The position numbers and the translations under genes are program-made. Positions 48,501 through 58,687 of a stretch of DNA of 64,000 nt are shown here, piece by piece; the stretch's first letter is position 1; each line of letters opens with the position of its first letter. Below the pieces are notes generated by a model. The model was given only the letters and a program-made list of their open reading frames with translations, ran no database searches and was not told the DNA's origin. The stretch comes from Closterium sp. NIES-65. Taxonomy: Eukaryota; Streptophyta; Zygnematophyceae; Desmidiales; Closteriaceae. Location: assembly GCA_948144175.1 (NCBI GenBank), contig CANXME010000547.1, positions 27,867-91,866 of the forward strand. The letters are read 5' to 3'.

Positions 48501-48698
48501 CGCCGCCCCTTCCGCTTCCTCCCCATCACCTACCTCTCGATGTTCCGAGGAGATGCGTTCATGTCGTCTAGTGGGGCGCACGATGGTGGGAGAGACTGCC
48601 TGCACTTCTGCTTACCCGGTGTGCCGGACACATGGGCCGATGCGCTCTACACCACCATGAAGAATGACCGGTTTATTGTGAATAATGCAGCTAAATAG
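39504..48698 (+). CDS. TRICHOME BIREFRINGENCE-LIKE (TBL/DUF231, PC-esterase) polysaccharide O-acetyltransferase
   Basis: TBL proteins are Golgi type II membrane enzymes that O-acetylate wall polysaccharides. Exons: 39504-39633 (signal anchor VARFVAPAIAVVLLATVQGF), from 39813 (CTNYSQGRWVRDNSRPAYD then ASTCKYM), 40306-40353 (NCMKQSGRSKDWL), 41819-41901 (YWSWKPNGCPASGMRFDAPG), 42265-42328 (VFASVGESISVRGF), 42973-43113, 43741-43961 (LDPSWAAKLDLIHVIVLQTA), 45102-45240 (GMRTVFSAFAGRNKRGKP) and 48429-48698 (DCLHFCLPGVPDTW, then stop). The end of exon 2 is uncertain; the other joins are in phase. The total is near 400 residues, usual for the family. The DxxH motif is at 48594-48605. The GDS motif appears as GES at 42281-42289: the Ser is kept and Asp is replaced by Glu. 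Most exons have upstream partial copies, stretching the gene to 9 kb. Confidence 0.87.
40471..40960 (+). repeat. Exon-3 copy and 23-bp minisatellite in TBL intron
   Basis: A second copy of the exon-3 end (ACAAAGCGGGGGATCGAAGG, ending CTG|GTGGGT) lies at 40470-40500. From about 40540 to 40760 a 23-bp unit, GTGAGTAGTGAGCGCGGGGA-GAG, is repeated about ten times. Degenerate units run on to about 40970. Each unit contains a donor-like GTGAGT. Confidence 0.9.
40985..41818 (+). repeat. Array of TBL exon-4 starts
   Basis: The acceptor and exon start (GTGCAG|TATTGGTCCTGGAAGCCCAA) occurs at about 41116, 41280, 41427, 41539 and 41673, plus a decayed one at 40990, before the complete exon at 41819. Each copy keeps YWSWKPNGCPA and stops within about 15 codons; spacing is 110-165 bp. 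The units consist of intron end plus exon start. Confidence 0.92.
42030..42250 (+). repeat. Pyrimidine microsatellite (CCGT, CCCT, CTCA units)
   Basis: Tetranucleotide runs (GTCC, then CTCC and ACTC) fill the intron directly before exon 5. This may be an extended polypyrimidine tract. Confidence 0.9.
42445..43380 (+). repeat. Copies of TBL exon 6 on both sides of the real exon
   Basis: Decayed copies of GATACCGAGGTTTACGTCGT ... AACGTGACACTTGTCAAC lie at about 42516-42565, 42635-42695 and 42730-42760. After the real exon (42973-43113) the exon end with donor is repeated at 43205-43262 and 43318-43375. These copies are separated by degenerate palindromes GACTTTTGAGTCGAGTCACA at about 43183 and 43296. 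Confidence 0.82.
43970..44480 (+). repeat. Downstream copies of TBL exon-7 end
   Basis: The segment TGCGGCGGTACTA-GCTGA... AACGCCATCAAACCGGCTCC ... GCATATGA|GTAAGT recurs about every 120 bp, at 44025-44100, 44158-44232, 44293-44362 and, weakly, 44420-44480. Each keeps a donor and decays with distance from the real exon. Confidence 0.87.
44665..45101 (+). repeat. Array of TBL exon-8 starts
   Basis: Three copies (44672, 44812, 44957) of GGATCGGCATGAGGACTGTG ... TACTTCCT precede the complete exon at 45102, at intervals of about 145 bp. All keep IGMRTVFNAFAGRNK, and then the frame leaves the exon after PYFLS. Confidence 0.92.
45241..46440 (+). repeat. Copies of TBL exon-8 end, with palindromes
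   Basis: The exon-8 end (CGCCTCAACGGCTGTCAGAAC ... CCACAGCAG|GTG) is repeated at about 45387, 45664, 45807 and 45950, with shorter ones to 46260, 46340 and 46400. Two of the intervals are 143-bp near-identical units. Palindromes at 45333-45356 (AATT), about 45498 (ACGT, half), 46137-46146 (AATT) and 46316-46329 (ACGT) lie at unit junctions. Confidence 0.85.
46455..46735 (+). repeat. 71-bp tandem repeat, about four units
   Basis: The unit CACCCACCCTCTCCCATATCC... CAACATCTCTGTTCGGGGTCA... is repeated four times almost perfectly. It includes a CAG acceptor-like site and a fragment resembling the exon-9 start (GCAACATCTCTGTTC). Confidence 0.9.
46885..48240 (+). repeat. 130-bp tandem array of TBL exon-9 starts
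   Basis: The unit AACCAG|GTAGCATCTCTCTTC ... CAGCAGAGGGTCTTCGCCCC is repeated nine times at exact 130-bp spacing from 46889 to about 47930. Diverged copies follow near 48044 and 48173. All encode VASLFRDNKASRGFLPIQQR after an acceptor and then leave the exon. Identity between units is very high, unlike the complete exon at 48429 (VTSLFNDNKASKGFLPIQQK), so the array was homogenised or expanded recently. Confidence 0.93.
48225..48395. repeat. Duplication around two GCGC palindromes
   Basis: TATATTTCAAACTGCTGCCC ... CATTCAGTAGTCTTT occurs at 48235-48285 and 48336-48387. Between them lie TTTGAGGCGCCTCAAA (48294-48309) and TTTTTGAGGCGCCTAAAAA (48315-48333). Confidence 0.9.
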
Positions 48699-48739
48699 AG
48701 GGTTTTGAGGGCTTTGACTGGCCTAGGCTGAAAGTGTCT

Positions 48740-49250
48740 AGATGGGCATATGATGGGGGGAGGCCACTGCCTGCATTGTTGCATACCTGGTGTGCCGGAC
48801 ACATGGACGGATGTACTTTTCTACCAGCATGAAGAGCGATAGGTTTCTTGTGAAGTATGCAGCTGAGTGAAGGGTGCTGAGGGCTTTGTTTGGGCTAGGC
48901 TGAAAGGGTCCAGTGGAGTGCATGACGGGGGGAGAGACTGCCTGCACTTCTTCTTAAACGGTGTGCCGGACACATGGACGAATGTGCTTTTCTACCTGTG
49001 ATGAGTCGATTTTTGAGTTGACTCAAATACCGGGTGTGCCGGACACATGGACGGATGTGCTTTTGTACCAGCATGAAGAGCAATAGGTTTCTTGTGAAGT
49101 ATGCAGCTGAGTAGCAGTGGTAGGGACTGATTGCAATGCTGCTTACCAGCTGTGCCGGATACGTGGGCCGACGAGACGCGACGATGCTGTCTACACCACC
49201 ACGAGGAGTAAATAGCTTTGTTGTGAGCAATGCAGCTAAGTAGTGGCAGG
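48740..49250 (+). repeat. Decayed copies of the TBL last exon after the stop
   Basis: Fragments like GACTGCCTGCACTTC-TGC ... CCGGTGTGCCGGACACATGG ... TATGCAGCTGAGT recur at about 48765, 48930, 49032 and 49130. A TTGA-centred palindrome (TTTGAGTTGACTCAAA, 49012-49027) separates two of them. These lie beyond the coding end. Confidence 0.8.
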
Positions 49251-49489
49251 AGTGCTCAACAATTGACTACACTTGTGCGGGTACGGGTGTACGGGGCTGG
49301 ACACATATCGTACTGGTACGGTATGGTTGGTAAGCTGATGGTACTGCATCTACAGTGCCACAAAGAATGATAGGTTCATCATGTATATTCCATGCTTAAG
49401 AAATGAACTACCCGTATATATAAACTCGGTGTTGAATTCACTAAATAACAATTTACGAGGAATGGATTGGCAGGGTAGCACCAGCAGCG

Positions 49490-50870
49490 ACACCAATTTA
49501 ATATAATCATCACCACCACTGTCACCACCACTGCCACCACCCGTCCAGGGATTTCCCATCCATGATTCTCCACATACTCTCGGTGCAACCCCTCTCTCCT
49601 TGATGCGTTACCATGTTACTGCCCTCACCACCACCACCATCACCAGCATCACCACCACTGCCACCACCCATCCAGACTCTTCCCATCCATGATTCTCCTC
49701 ATCTCCTCCACATACTCTCGCCGCAGCCCTGCTTTCCTCGCGCCTTTGAGCAACAACCCGCGGTAGCGAGCAGAGGGGGGCAGCTCCTTGCGAGGGGGGA
49801 GGAACGAGGGGCTCTTGGGGTTGGCGCGGAGGGTTAATGCCTGGTGCAAAGAGGGGTTTGGGGGGGTGGGGGGCGGTTGGGAGAGAGTAGGACACCTTGC
49901 TCCTTTGAGCTTCAACCTGCGGTAGCGAGCAGAGGGAGGCAGCTCCTTGCGAGGTGGGAGGAACGAAGGGCTGTTGGGATTGGCTCGGAGAGTTAGGGCC
50001 TGGGATAGCGGGGGCGAGGGGAGAGAGGGGGGTGGGTTTGAGAGAGTGGGGAAGGGGGGAAAGGATGCTCCTTTGAGTCGCTTTTGAGAATTCTCAGAAG
50101 GGCAGCTCCTTGCGAGAGGGGAGGAACGAGGGGCTGTTGGGATTGGCTCGGAGGGTTAGGGCCTGTTGTAGAGAGGGGAGAGGGATAAGAGGGGCGGATG
50201 GGGGGTAGAGAGGAGAAACGGCGGAGAGAGGGGGGAAGCTCCTTGCAAGAGGGGAGGAACGAGGGGCTGTTGGGATTGGCTCGGAGGGTTGAAGGCTGGT
50301 GTAAGAAAAGAGGAGGGGGAGGAAACGGGAGTTGGGTGTGAGAGTAGGCCCGAACCAGAAGAGGGAGGAAAAGTAAAGGCACTCCCGTTCTTAACTCCCA
50401 TCCATTCTTCTCCTCATCTCCTCCTCCACATCCTCTCGCCGCAACCCCGCTCACTTTCCTCCTTCACCATGTTATTCCCTCCACCACCACCACAATCACC
50501 ACCACTCTCCACCACCCATCCAGGGATTTCCCATCCACTCTTCTCCTCATCTCCTCTCCTCCACATCCTCTCGCCGCAACCCCGCTACGTTGAAATCACA
50601 TTCGAGAATTCTCAAAAGCCATCTCCTCCACATCCTCTCGCCGCAACTTTTGGGACGTCTCAAAAGTCGCAACCCGGCTACGTTGAAATCACTTTTGAGA
50701 ATTCCCATAAGTGATCTCCTCCACATCCTTTCACCACAAGCAACCCCGCTCGTTTTGAAGTAGTGTTTTGAGGCGTCTCAAAACACTTCAAAAAAGTGAT
50801 CTCCTCGATATTCTCTCGCCGCAAGCAACCCCGCTCTCCTCGCTCCGGGTAGTTGGCAATCCATGCTAGT
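49490..50870 (-). repeat. Copies of the GGCT-like last exon, with a palindrome cluster
   Basis: On the minus strand the exon start (TTAACCCTCCGAGCCAATCC ... AAGGAGCT) is repeated at about 50900, 50295, 50165 and 50003 before the complete copy at 49840. The exon end (TGCGGCGAGAGTATGTGGAG...) recurs at 50440, 50570, 50640, 50720, 50810 and 49590. Palindromes at 50081-50100, 50601-50617, 50646-50667, 50691-50712 and 50762-50787 lie between copies. Confidence 0.85.
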
Positions 50871-52550
50871 GAGGAGCGCTTGTGATTGGCACGGAGGTTT
50901 ATGACCTGCAGTAGGAAGAGTATAGAGAAGGGGAATTTGGAGGAGAAAGAACGGCGGTGGGGAGGAGGGAAAAGCAGAACCTGGGGTAGGGGGAAGGACA
51001 GGAAAAGGAATCATTTAGCTACTTTCCTGGCCTAACATGTTTAAGATACACGGACAGAGAAACCAGCTGGTTCCTGGACAGAGAAACCAGCTGGTTCCTG
51101 GACAGAGAAACCAGCTGGTTCCTGGACAGAGAAACCAGCTGGTTCCTGGACAGAGAAACCAGCTTCTGGAACATGCAAGGAAGGAGAAGTGAAAACACGC
51201 TCACAGCATCAACGGGATTAGGCGCACTGTGCAAATACCTGTACAGTACTGCCGGAGTAGGTGTGTGCTGTAACGAGGTGCTCTATATAGGGTCGCTGCT
51301 CGTCGCGAGAGATGCCTTCTGACCTGACAGTAAGGGGGGAAGAGACAGGGAGCGAGGGACAAAAAAAGGTGAAAACAACTGTGTGTATGAGTGTGTGTGT
51401 GTGTGTGAGTGTGTGAGAGTGTGTGTGCGTGTGAGTGTGCATGTGTGAGAGTGTGTGTGTGCGTGTGTGTGTGTGTGCATGTGTGAGGGTGTGTGTGTGT
51501 GCGTGTGTGTGTGCGTGTGTGTGTGTGTGCGTGTGTGTGTGTGTGCATGTGTGAGTGTGTGTGTGTGTGTGTGCGTGTGTGTGTGTGCATCTGTGTGTGT
51601 GTGTGTGCGTGTGTGTGTGTGTCTTTGTGAGAGTGTGTGTGTGTGTGAAAGTCTGTCCGTGTGTACGTGCGTCTGTGGGTGCATGCACGTGCACGCTCTA
51701 AACAGTCTGAAAATACAAAAGCAAGTGTGTCCCCCCTCCAGATGATGGGGAAAGGGGACGAAAACGAACAGATACAGTGATGGAAATACACATAACCACA
51801 TGCCAACTCACCGCATGCCAAATCACCACATGCCAAATCACCACATGCCAACTCACCACATGCCAACTCACCACACGCCAGCTCAGCACATGAGCAACAG
51901 AAGGAGAAGGGGAGGGAGACAAAGAGAAGAGGAAGCACGCAAACATCAACTCACCACATAAGCCGTTCGTAGTCGATTCGTCGCATCTGCACCACCAATC
52001 CATGCACACTCGGACTTCCGTCGCTTCCCTCCATCCCCGCTACAGCCGCCCCGTTTCGCGCTACAGCAGAACCGGCCTCAGCTACAGCCTCCCTGCTTTG
52101 CGCTACAGCCGATTCACGTCCCGCTAGAGCTGGTCTGATCCCCGCGGCTTTATCCCGCCTATTTCCCGCTACAGCCGACCTTATCCCTGCGACAGGCTCA
52201 ATCGCCGCTACAGCCGGTTCAAATGGCGGCAGCACGCGGATGTTGAACGCCAGGCGATGATGGTACACCACCGCCGGCTCTGCTACAACCGGATCCTCCT
52301 CTGCTACAGCCGAACCCAGAACGTGTGCTACAGGCGCGTTGACTCCCGTTGACCGCCGCTGTAGCAGATCCAGGTTGAGATTTGATCCGAACGCGAAGTA
52401 GTTGACTGTAGCGAGGGGTGACAATAACGAAGAATCGGATAAGATCGAGGGCCGGTCGGATGTAGCGGGCGCTACAGTCGCCAGCCACGCGGTCAGAAGC
52501 AGCGAATCGGTAAGCTCTTTCGACCCGTTTCGCGGAAGCTTCCGACCCAT
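49649..52550 (-). CDS. Gamma-glutamylcyclotransferase-like (AIG2/GGCT family) protein
   Basis: The first exon runs 52550 to 51955 and ends at a GTGAGT donor. It begins [20 protein letters not shown], a possible signal peptide. It then carries the family nucleotide-cyclase-like signature [17 protein letters not shown], a hallmark YGSN-type loop, then [16 protein letters not shown] and [19 protein letters not shown]. Between these last blocks is an unusual Ala/Val-rich insert of about 60 residues ([14 protein letters not shown]...). The last exon (49840-49649) reads [39 protein letters not shown] and [13 protein letters not shown] before a stop, the expected GGCT end. I could not place a middle exon with confidence. 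GGCT-fold enzymes release 5-oxoproline from gamma-glutamyl peptides; the exact substrate here is unknown. Confidence 0.72.
51052..51172. repeat. 24-bp minisatellite, five units
   Basis: GGACAGAGAAACCAGCTGGT-TCCT is repeated five times without visible change, in the presumed intron of the GGCT-like gene. Confidence 0.95.
51380..51680. repeat. (TG)n microsatellite
   Basis: About 300 bp of GT repeats with interspersed A and C, in the GGCT-like intron. Open frames across it (Cys-Val or His-Thr repeats) are artefacts. Confidence 0.97.
51785..51905 (-). repeat. Minisatellite built from the GGCT-like exon-1 splice donor
   Basis: On the minus strand the sequence around the exon-1 donor (ATGTG|GTGAGTTG) is followed by about seven copies of a 15-bp-like unit GGCATGTGGTGAGTT. 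Five or so keep a GTGAGT donor; others read GTGATT. The repeat is thus a tandem series of splice donors. Confidence 0.85.
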
Positions 52551-53175
52551 GGTCCAATCGACCTCAGTAGTACTATTAGTACGACTACTAGCGGAAAGCT
52601 CTCGTTCTCCCCCGCCCCTTCCCCTTCCCCCTCCCCCGGTTCTTAGAGCCGCCGCTTTCGCCGCCTCCGCGCCTTTCTCCCCCCCGTCCGCGGAAACGGC
52701 TGCGCACCGCGAAGCGCTTCGCTGGGAATTTGCGGATCGTAGGCGCGTTTGCGGTGTTCGTGACCGAACGGGATTGGCTGTTTGCGGGCGGAATCCACGG
52801 AAAGGTGCGGACGCCGGTAATTGCGGCGGCCATGTTATCCGGAAAGCATATGGTTGGGAGGAACTGCAATGATTAGCTACTAACGGGGATGAGGTGGACG
52901 TGGTTGCATTTAGGACCACCATGATCGAGCGGCGAACCGAATCAGCAGCAGGAAGAATCAAGGATAAATGTATGAGGATTTTGAAAACATTTCGATCCGA
53001 TATGAAAGGTATACTCACTTTCCAAGTGAATGTTACATATTTTGACTGTATCGAAGAACGAGTACATCTGGCCGTGCCTAGGGATCTGGTTCTGCTAGTG
53101 GTGATTGGGTATGCGAGGCTGAGAGGTAAAGCGGACATTGGTACGGGAGGTGGTGACAGGTCAGGTCAGAGAGGC
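52551..53175. other. Region upstream of the GGCT-like gene, no gene recognised
   Basis: It contains a G/A-rich (minus-strand) tract at 52600-52690, probably 5' flank or leader, then ordinary sequence up to the gypsy LTR. No domain was seen in open frames here. Confidence 0.45.
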
Positions 53176-53502
53176 TGTAAGGAATTTTCTCGGCATTCCT
53201 TACGGAGCCCGACTACATCGCGTACAGCAACAGCCGTTGTTCGCCCGTTACAGCTAACGGGGCTTCGCCGACTTCGCGCACACTGTTTTCACCAAACCTC
53301 GCACTGCTGGCATGGCCGTGTCGGCCTACGCTTCGGGACTAGCCCGAGCCTCGCTCCAGCGTAGCACTAGCTAGCTCGCACGCACCGCGTTACCGTTTGC
53401 ATGTTTCGCGTACAAATGTTCGCTCATGCATTCGCTCACATTGTGTACTCGTTTGACACCTTAGTGCAATTCTCGCTACTTCGATTCATTGCACCCGTAA
53501 CA
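53176..53502 (+). repeat. 5' LTR of gypsy element H (inferred)
   Basis: Bounded by TG...CA and placed directly before the primer-binding site. The partner LTR is outside the window, so the left border (53176) is inferred. Confidence 0.6.
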
Positions 53503-55892
53503 CTTGGTATTCAGAGCCCCTTTCTTTCGGACCGCGCATCTCCGCACCTCAGGAAATCAACTTTTGATTTCTCACTCGAAGGGACTCACGTACCTTAGCA
53601 CCTACGAGCCGCTGTCCTCGCGTTCTCTCGTAAACGCGTGCAGCCACGACTGCGCCTAGACTAAGACGAGCCGACGCCCTTCGAAATGGCTGAACACATC
53701 GACGTTACGAATCTCACGCAGGAGCACTTGAACGATCTGCTGCGACAAATCCGCGAGAGCGCCGAGGAAATTGCGACGCTGACGGCAGAACGCTCGGCCC
53801 CGCAAAACGACCTCACACGAGCACAATCCCAAGCACCTGGCACTCTGATTCAGCCCGCACCACAGACATCACAGCACGGAAGTGTGGGGCAACCCGCGAG
53901 CGCCGCAGGTGATGGCGTCGTCCGCCATGACGGAGACGACGACCACGGCACGACACACCCCGACACGACGAATGCGGCCAGGACCCAACCTCGAGTCACG
54001 ATTCCAGTGCCGGCCGGCGAATCAACTCTTCCGTCGCCGATGCCGCTAAAGCCGCAGCGTCCGCCATACTTTGACCCAAGTCAACGGGGTGGTCCTACCG
54101 TTCAGGTGTGGCTCTTCACGTTGAACGTCTTCTTCGATGCGAACTACGTTTCGGAGGATACGGCAAAAATTCGCTACGCCGTGTCGTTGCTGCGAGGACC
54201 CGCCATGGACTGGTGGCGCGTCATCGTCACGAAGCCGGTGGACTACGCGACTCTACCGACACGGGAAGGACAAACAGGAGCCTGGGCGTCGTCGTACTTC
54301 GTGGAGGTGCCCCAGTATCGCACGTGGGACGCGTGGTGCGCAGGTCTACGCACTCGTTTCGAGCCAAACGCGACTTCGATCGCGGCGCGGCAAAAGCTCC
54401 GCACTTGGCGCCAACTCGGTTCCGTACAAGACTACACGAGCGGATTTCTGGCGCTATGCGAGCAGGTGGGATATATGCACGAGAGCGAGCACATCGACTG
54501 CTACATCGGCGGCCTGAAGCAGGACATCGCTCAGGAAATCCAGCTTCGCGGCGTCACCGACTTTCAAGAAATTCTCGCTATGGCGGAGAAACTCGATTTC
54601 TTCCGCCGACCGAGACCGGGGTCCTATGGAAGCAGCCATTGGGGACATCAGCCTCGTGGGACGAACGAGGGCGCCACGATACGTGCCGTCGCCGCAAATG
54701 CCGCTGCCGCACCGTTCAAAGGGCGTTGCTTTGCGTGCAATCGGCCGGGACATCGCAAGAGCGAATGCCCGGAAAACGCTAAGGGAAAGGGGGAAGCTGA
54801 GCAGCAGAAACAGACCAAGCAGCAGGGAAACGCTGGGAGTCAGTAGCAGACGGGCCCTCTACTGACAGGTCACGCCGCTCGCCCGACCCAACCGACCCTC
54901 ACCGAGTGATTGTGCCGGTTCACGCAATCGACCACACTCGGCCGAATAAGGAGGGGACTACGATAGACATCCCCATACTACTTAGTGGGAAAATTGGGAC
55001 GGACTTAGTTAAAATCTTCGTAGACGGGGGAGCCTGCCACAGCCTCATCAACACCGCTACAGCACGAAAACTGCGACTGCCACTGGACAAATGTTTACCT
55101 GAGATCAACGCACGACTGGTAGACGGCACGCCGCTGGCGATACGGGAACGTGTAGACCGGGTTCGGATTCGATGTGGGGGTAACTTCACGTTTAGCCAGG
55201 AAATGCTCGCAACGACCCTCGACGGAACCGATATTTTACTCGGGCGTGATTGGTTGCGACGACACAACCCGCGAATCGACTGGACGACGGGTGACTGCAC
55301 CGTGCGAGTGAACGGTAACAACATCGCCTTACCTCGCTGGGGCTCACCTGAGTCTTCGTCGGTGCGTGTCAACGCGATCACGATGAAACGTGCCGTAGCG
55401 GTAGGAGCTGACGTGTACGCAGTCGACATTCGGGAAGCCGAGGCAGCAGACAAAGGAGGGAATTTACAGAAACTGCTGACCGACGTACCGAGTGACCTGG
55501 CAGCACTGTTGAAGTTGTACAGCGACATTTTCCCAGACGATTTTCCAACGGGACTGCCACCTCAGCGACCGCATGACCACAGGATAGAGTTAGAACCGGG
55601 GGCACAGCCAACAGTACAGCAACAGTTCCGACTGACCCAGCCCGAACTGGACGAACTAAGGAAGCAGCTCGATTACCTGCTCGAGAAGGAATTCATTCGC
55701 CCTTGTTCGTCGCCCTTCTCAGCACCGATACTGTTCACACCGAAAAATGACAGGGGATTTCGCATGTGCATAGATTACAGAGCACTGAACAGAGTTACCA
55801 TCAAATCCCGTTACCCCATCCCGCGAGTCGACGAACTGATCGACCAACTGCGCACAACCCAGGTTTTCTCCAAAATCGACCTCCGAGGGGGT

Positions 55893-57375
55893 TGTGAAAG
55901 TTTAGATTAGAGAAGAGGATTGCACTAACAAGAATGGGGATACAAATAGCAAACCCTAGAAGGGTTGTACTCGCTATAGAGCACCCCACTACAGGCTAGA
56001 GCATAAGATAACATTCTGACACACCCCCATAGCCAAAGTGGGGTGTAATCATTAGAGCAAGCAGAGCAATACAAGCTCAGGGTGGATCACAATGTCACCA
56101 CACATTCTGAGCACAAGTTCAAGAGGCAATAGTTTAAAGTTCACAATTACGAGCAAAGCTAGTGGTAGTCACAACGGGCAAGTGAGGAGGAGGAGAGAGA
56201 GTGAGAGGAGAGGAGATAGGAGGCGACGGCTGAAGCTGCAGACACACGGGAAACAGGAGGCAGACTGGCACAGCGGCTACCGGGCGAAGCCCCCGGAATA
56301 CTGGAGTAACTGGCCTCGCGGCTAAAGTAGCGGCAGACGAGCAACGGACCCTCGGGCGGCTGGCACAACTGGCTACGACTGGGCTACCTAGCGAAGTCCC
56401 CGGAATACAGGTGCTGCTGGCGACACGACGGCAACCTCCATGCAGCTTCCCCAGACTATCCCACTCCCCCTGGCACACACCCGCTGCTACACCGCTAGCT
56501 CCACTCCCACGCACCCCCCTTAAACCCTAAACCCCAGTCTCCCACTCATCCACCCTCCTCAGCGACAGCTGCAGCAGTGGGAGACGAAGGAGGAGGAGGA
56601 GCAAAGGGAGGAATGCACAACTGCCACCCCCATACTCGCCACCCCCAAACCCTAACACCGGCAGGGCGGGATGGCGGGTAGGGAGGGTACGGGGGGAGGG
56701 GGGGGGGGGGGGGGGGGGGGACCGACACGCGGCCTCCCAGGGCGCCAAAACAGGTGGCAGAAGGGGCGGCGCTCGCCCCCCTCCCCCAGGTAGTCCCTCG
56801 GTGCGCCGGGAAAAGGGGGGGGGGGGGGAGGGCCGGTGCACGTGCCCTCGGTGCGCCACGACGGGTGACACAGCATGGCCGGGGCGAGGCCGGTCCTGGC
56901 ACAGCCCGTACGGGCCGCGCGCTGCCTGTACGGGCGGCGCGCAGGCCACGACGGGCGACGGGGGGGGCGACGCGCGGGTCTTTGTCACCCGTCACAACGC
57001 CTCCCGAGGGCGACGCGCCGAGGGACGGGGCAGAAGCCCGCCGCGCGCCTCGGGACGCACGGCGGGCAGAAAACCGCCGCGCGCCTCGGGGCGCACGGCG
57101 GGCAGAAAATCGCCGCGCGCCGCGGGGCGCACGGCGGGAAGAAAAACTGCCGCACACCACAGGGCGTGCGGCACGGAGAGTAGCAGTAGTAGTTGCAGCG
57201 GAAGCAACGAGGTGGTAAGCCCACCCACAGGATCGATCCAAGGGGATCGACCTGCTCTGAAGAGAGAAGAGGATTGCACTAGCAAGAATGGGGATACAAA
57301 TAGCAAACCCTAGAAGGGTTGTACTCGCTATAGAGCACCCCACTACAGGCTAGAGCATAAGATAACATTATGACA
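55893..57375 (-). mobile_element. Short non-autonomous LTR element E (TRIM/LARD-like)
   Basis: Inserted in the gypsy reverse transcriptase with 5-bp duplication GGGGT (55888-55892, 57376-57380). LTRs of about 120-129 bp lie at 55893-56021 and about 57258-57375. The element is 1.48 kb with no retroelement protein domains. The 3' region (CAAGCTCAGGGTGGATCACA at about 56070) matches copia D. The G/C-rich interior holds units like GCACGGCGGGCAGAAAA-CGCC. The structure looks nearly whole. Confidence 0.85.
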
Positions 57376-58687
57376 GGGGTTACCACCAGATCCGTGTCAA
57401 CCCGCCCGACTGCCCTAAGACCGCATTTCGCACACGATACGGATCCTTCGAATACACCGTCATGCCTTTCGGACTGACCAACGCCCCCGCCACTTTTCAA
57501 ATGACCATGAAAGAGGCTTTCCGCCCGCTCTTAGATAAGTGCGTCATAGTATACCTGGACGACATCCTGATTTATAGCCCTGACAGAGCACAGCACTTAC
57601 AGGACATCGACGCATTCTTTAAAATCCTGAGTGAGAACCGCCTACTGACCAAAGCGTCTAAGTGTGAGTTTTTACAGGACCGCCTGGAATTTTTGGGACA
57701 CGTTATTTCAGCTGTAGGAGTGGAAATAGACCCGAAGAAAATTGCAACGATTCAAGCATGGCACGCGCCGACCAACTTGACCGACTTGCAGACTTTTTTG
57801 GGGTTCGTCAACTACGTGCGCCGGTTCGTCCCCGACATGGCGAAGCTGACTGCCCCGTAGACTGACCTGCTGAGAAAGGGGGTTGAGTACACGTAGGGGG
57901 AGAAAGAGCAAGCTGCCTTCTCGTCCCTCAAAAACATTTTGTGCTCACCGCCCGTGCTTCACATCGCAGATCCACACCGTCCGTTCGAGCTCGTCACTGA
58001 CGCAAGTGACATCGCTGTGGGAGCAGTGTTGTTGCAGGATTTTGGGAACGGCCTCCAGCCAATCGCGTACGAGTCCCGCAAGCTGCATCCGCCCGAACGC
58101 AATTACCCGATACACGACCGCGAAATGTTGGCGATCGTGCACGCGTTCAAGGTTTGGTGGTGTTACCTGACTGGCGCCGACGTGACAGGACGGACAGACC
58201 ACCGATCACTACAGTACTTACGCGCCCAACCGAATCTCAACCCACGACAGATTCGCCGGTTGGACTACCTCGAGTCCAACTTCCACTACACGGTTACGTA
58301 CAAGAAAGGCGCATCCAACATCACCGACACACTCACCCGCCCTACTGCCCAGCTCGACACCATCCTACTCGCCCAGACCAACCCACTTTTAACAGACCTA
58401 TTCAACGACGGATACCGCACCAACCCATTCTTCACGACCGGAAATTCACAGCAACTGGCAGAACCTAAAGGAGTTTATTACGTAAAAACAGGCACCAACC
58501 GCATCTGGGTACCCGCGTACTCACTACTGAGGGAGCTGCTACTGCAAGAGGCACACGACGGAATTACCTCGGGACATTTTGGGGTAGAAAAAACGCGACA
58601 GCAACTGCAGCGGTATTACTACTGGCCAGAGCTGTTGAGCGACGTACAGCAGCACGTGGGCTCGTGCCCCGCGTGTCAGGTGATGAA

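Noticed and set aside
51200-51940. Long open frames of His-Thr or Cys-Val repeats
   Set aside because: They are translations of a (TG)n microsatellite in both directions.
52894-53364. 156-codon open frame next to the gypsy LTR
   Set aside because: It runs from flanking DNA into the inferred LTR and shows no domain.
56546-57343. Arg/Pro-rich open frames on both strands
   Set aside because: They lie wholly inside the non-autonomous LTR element E and have no recognised domain.
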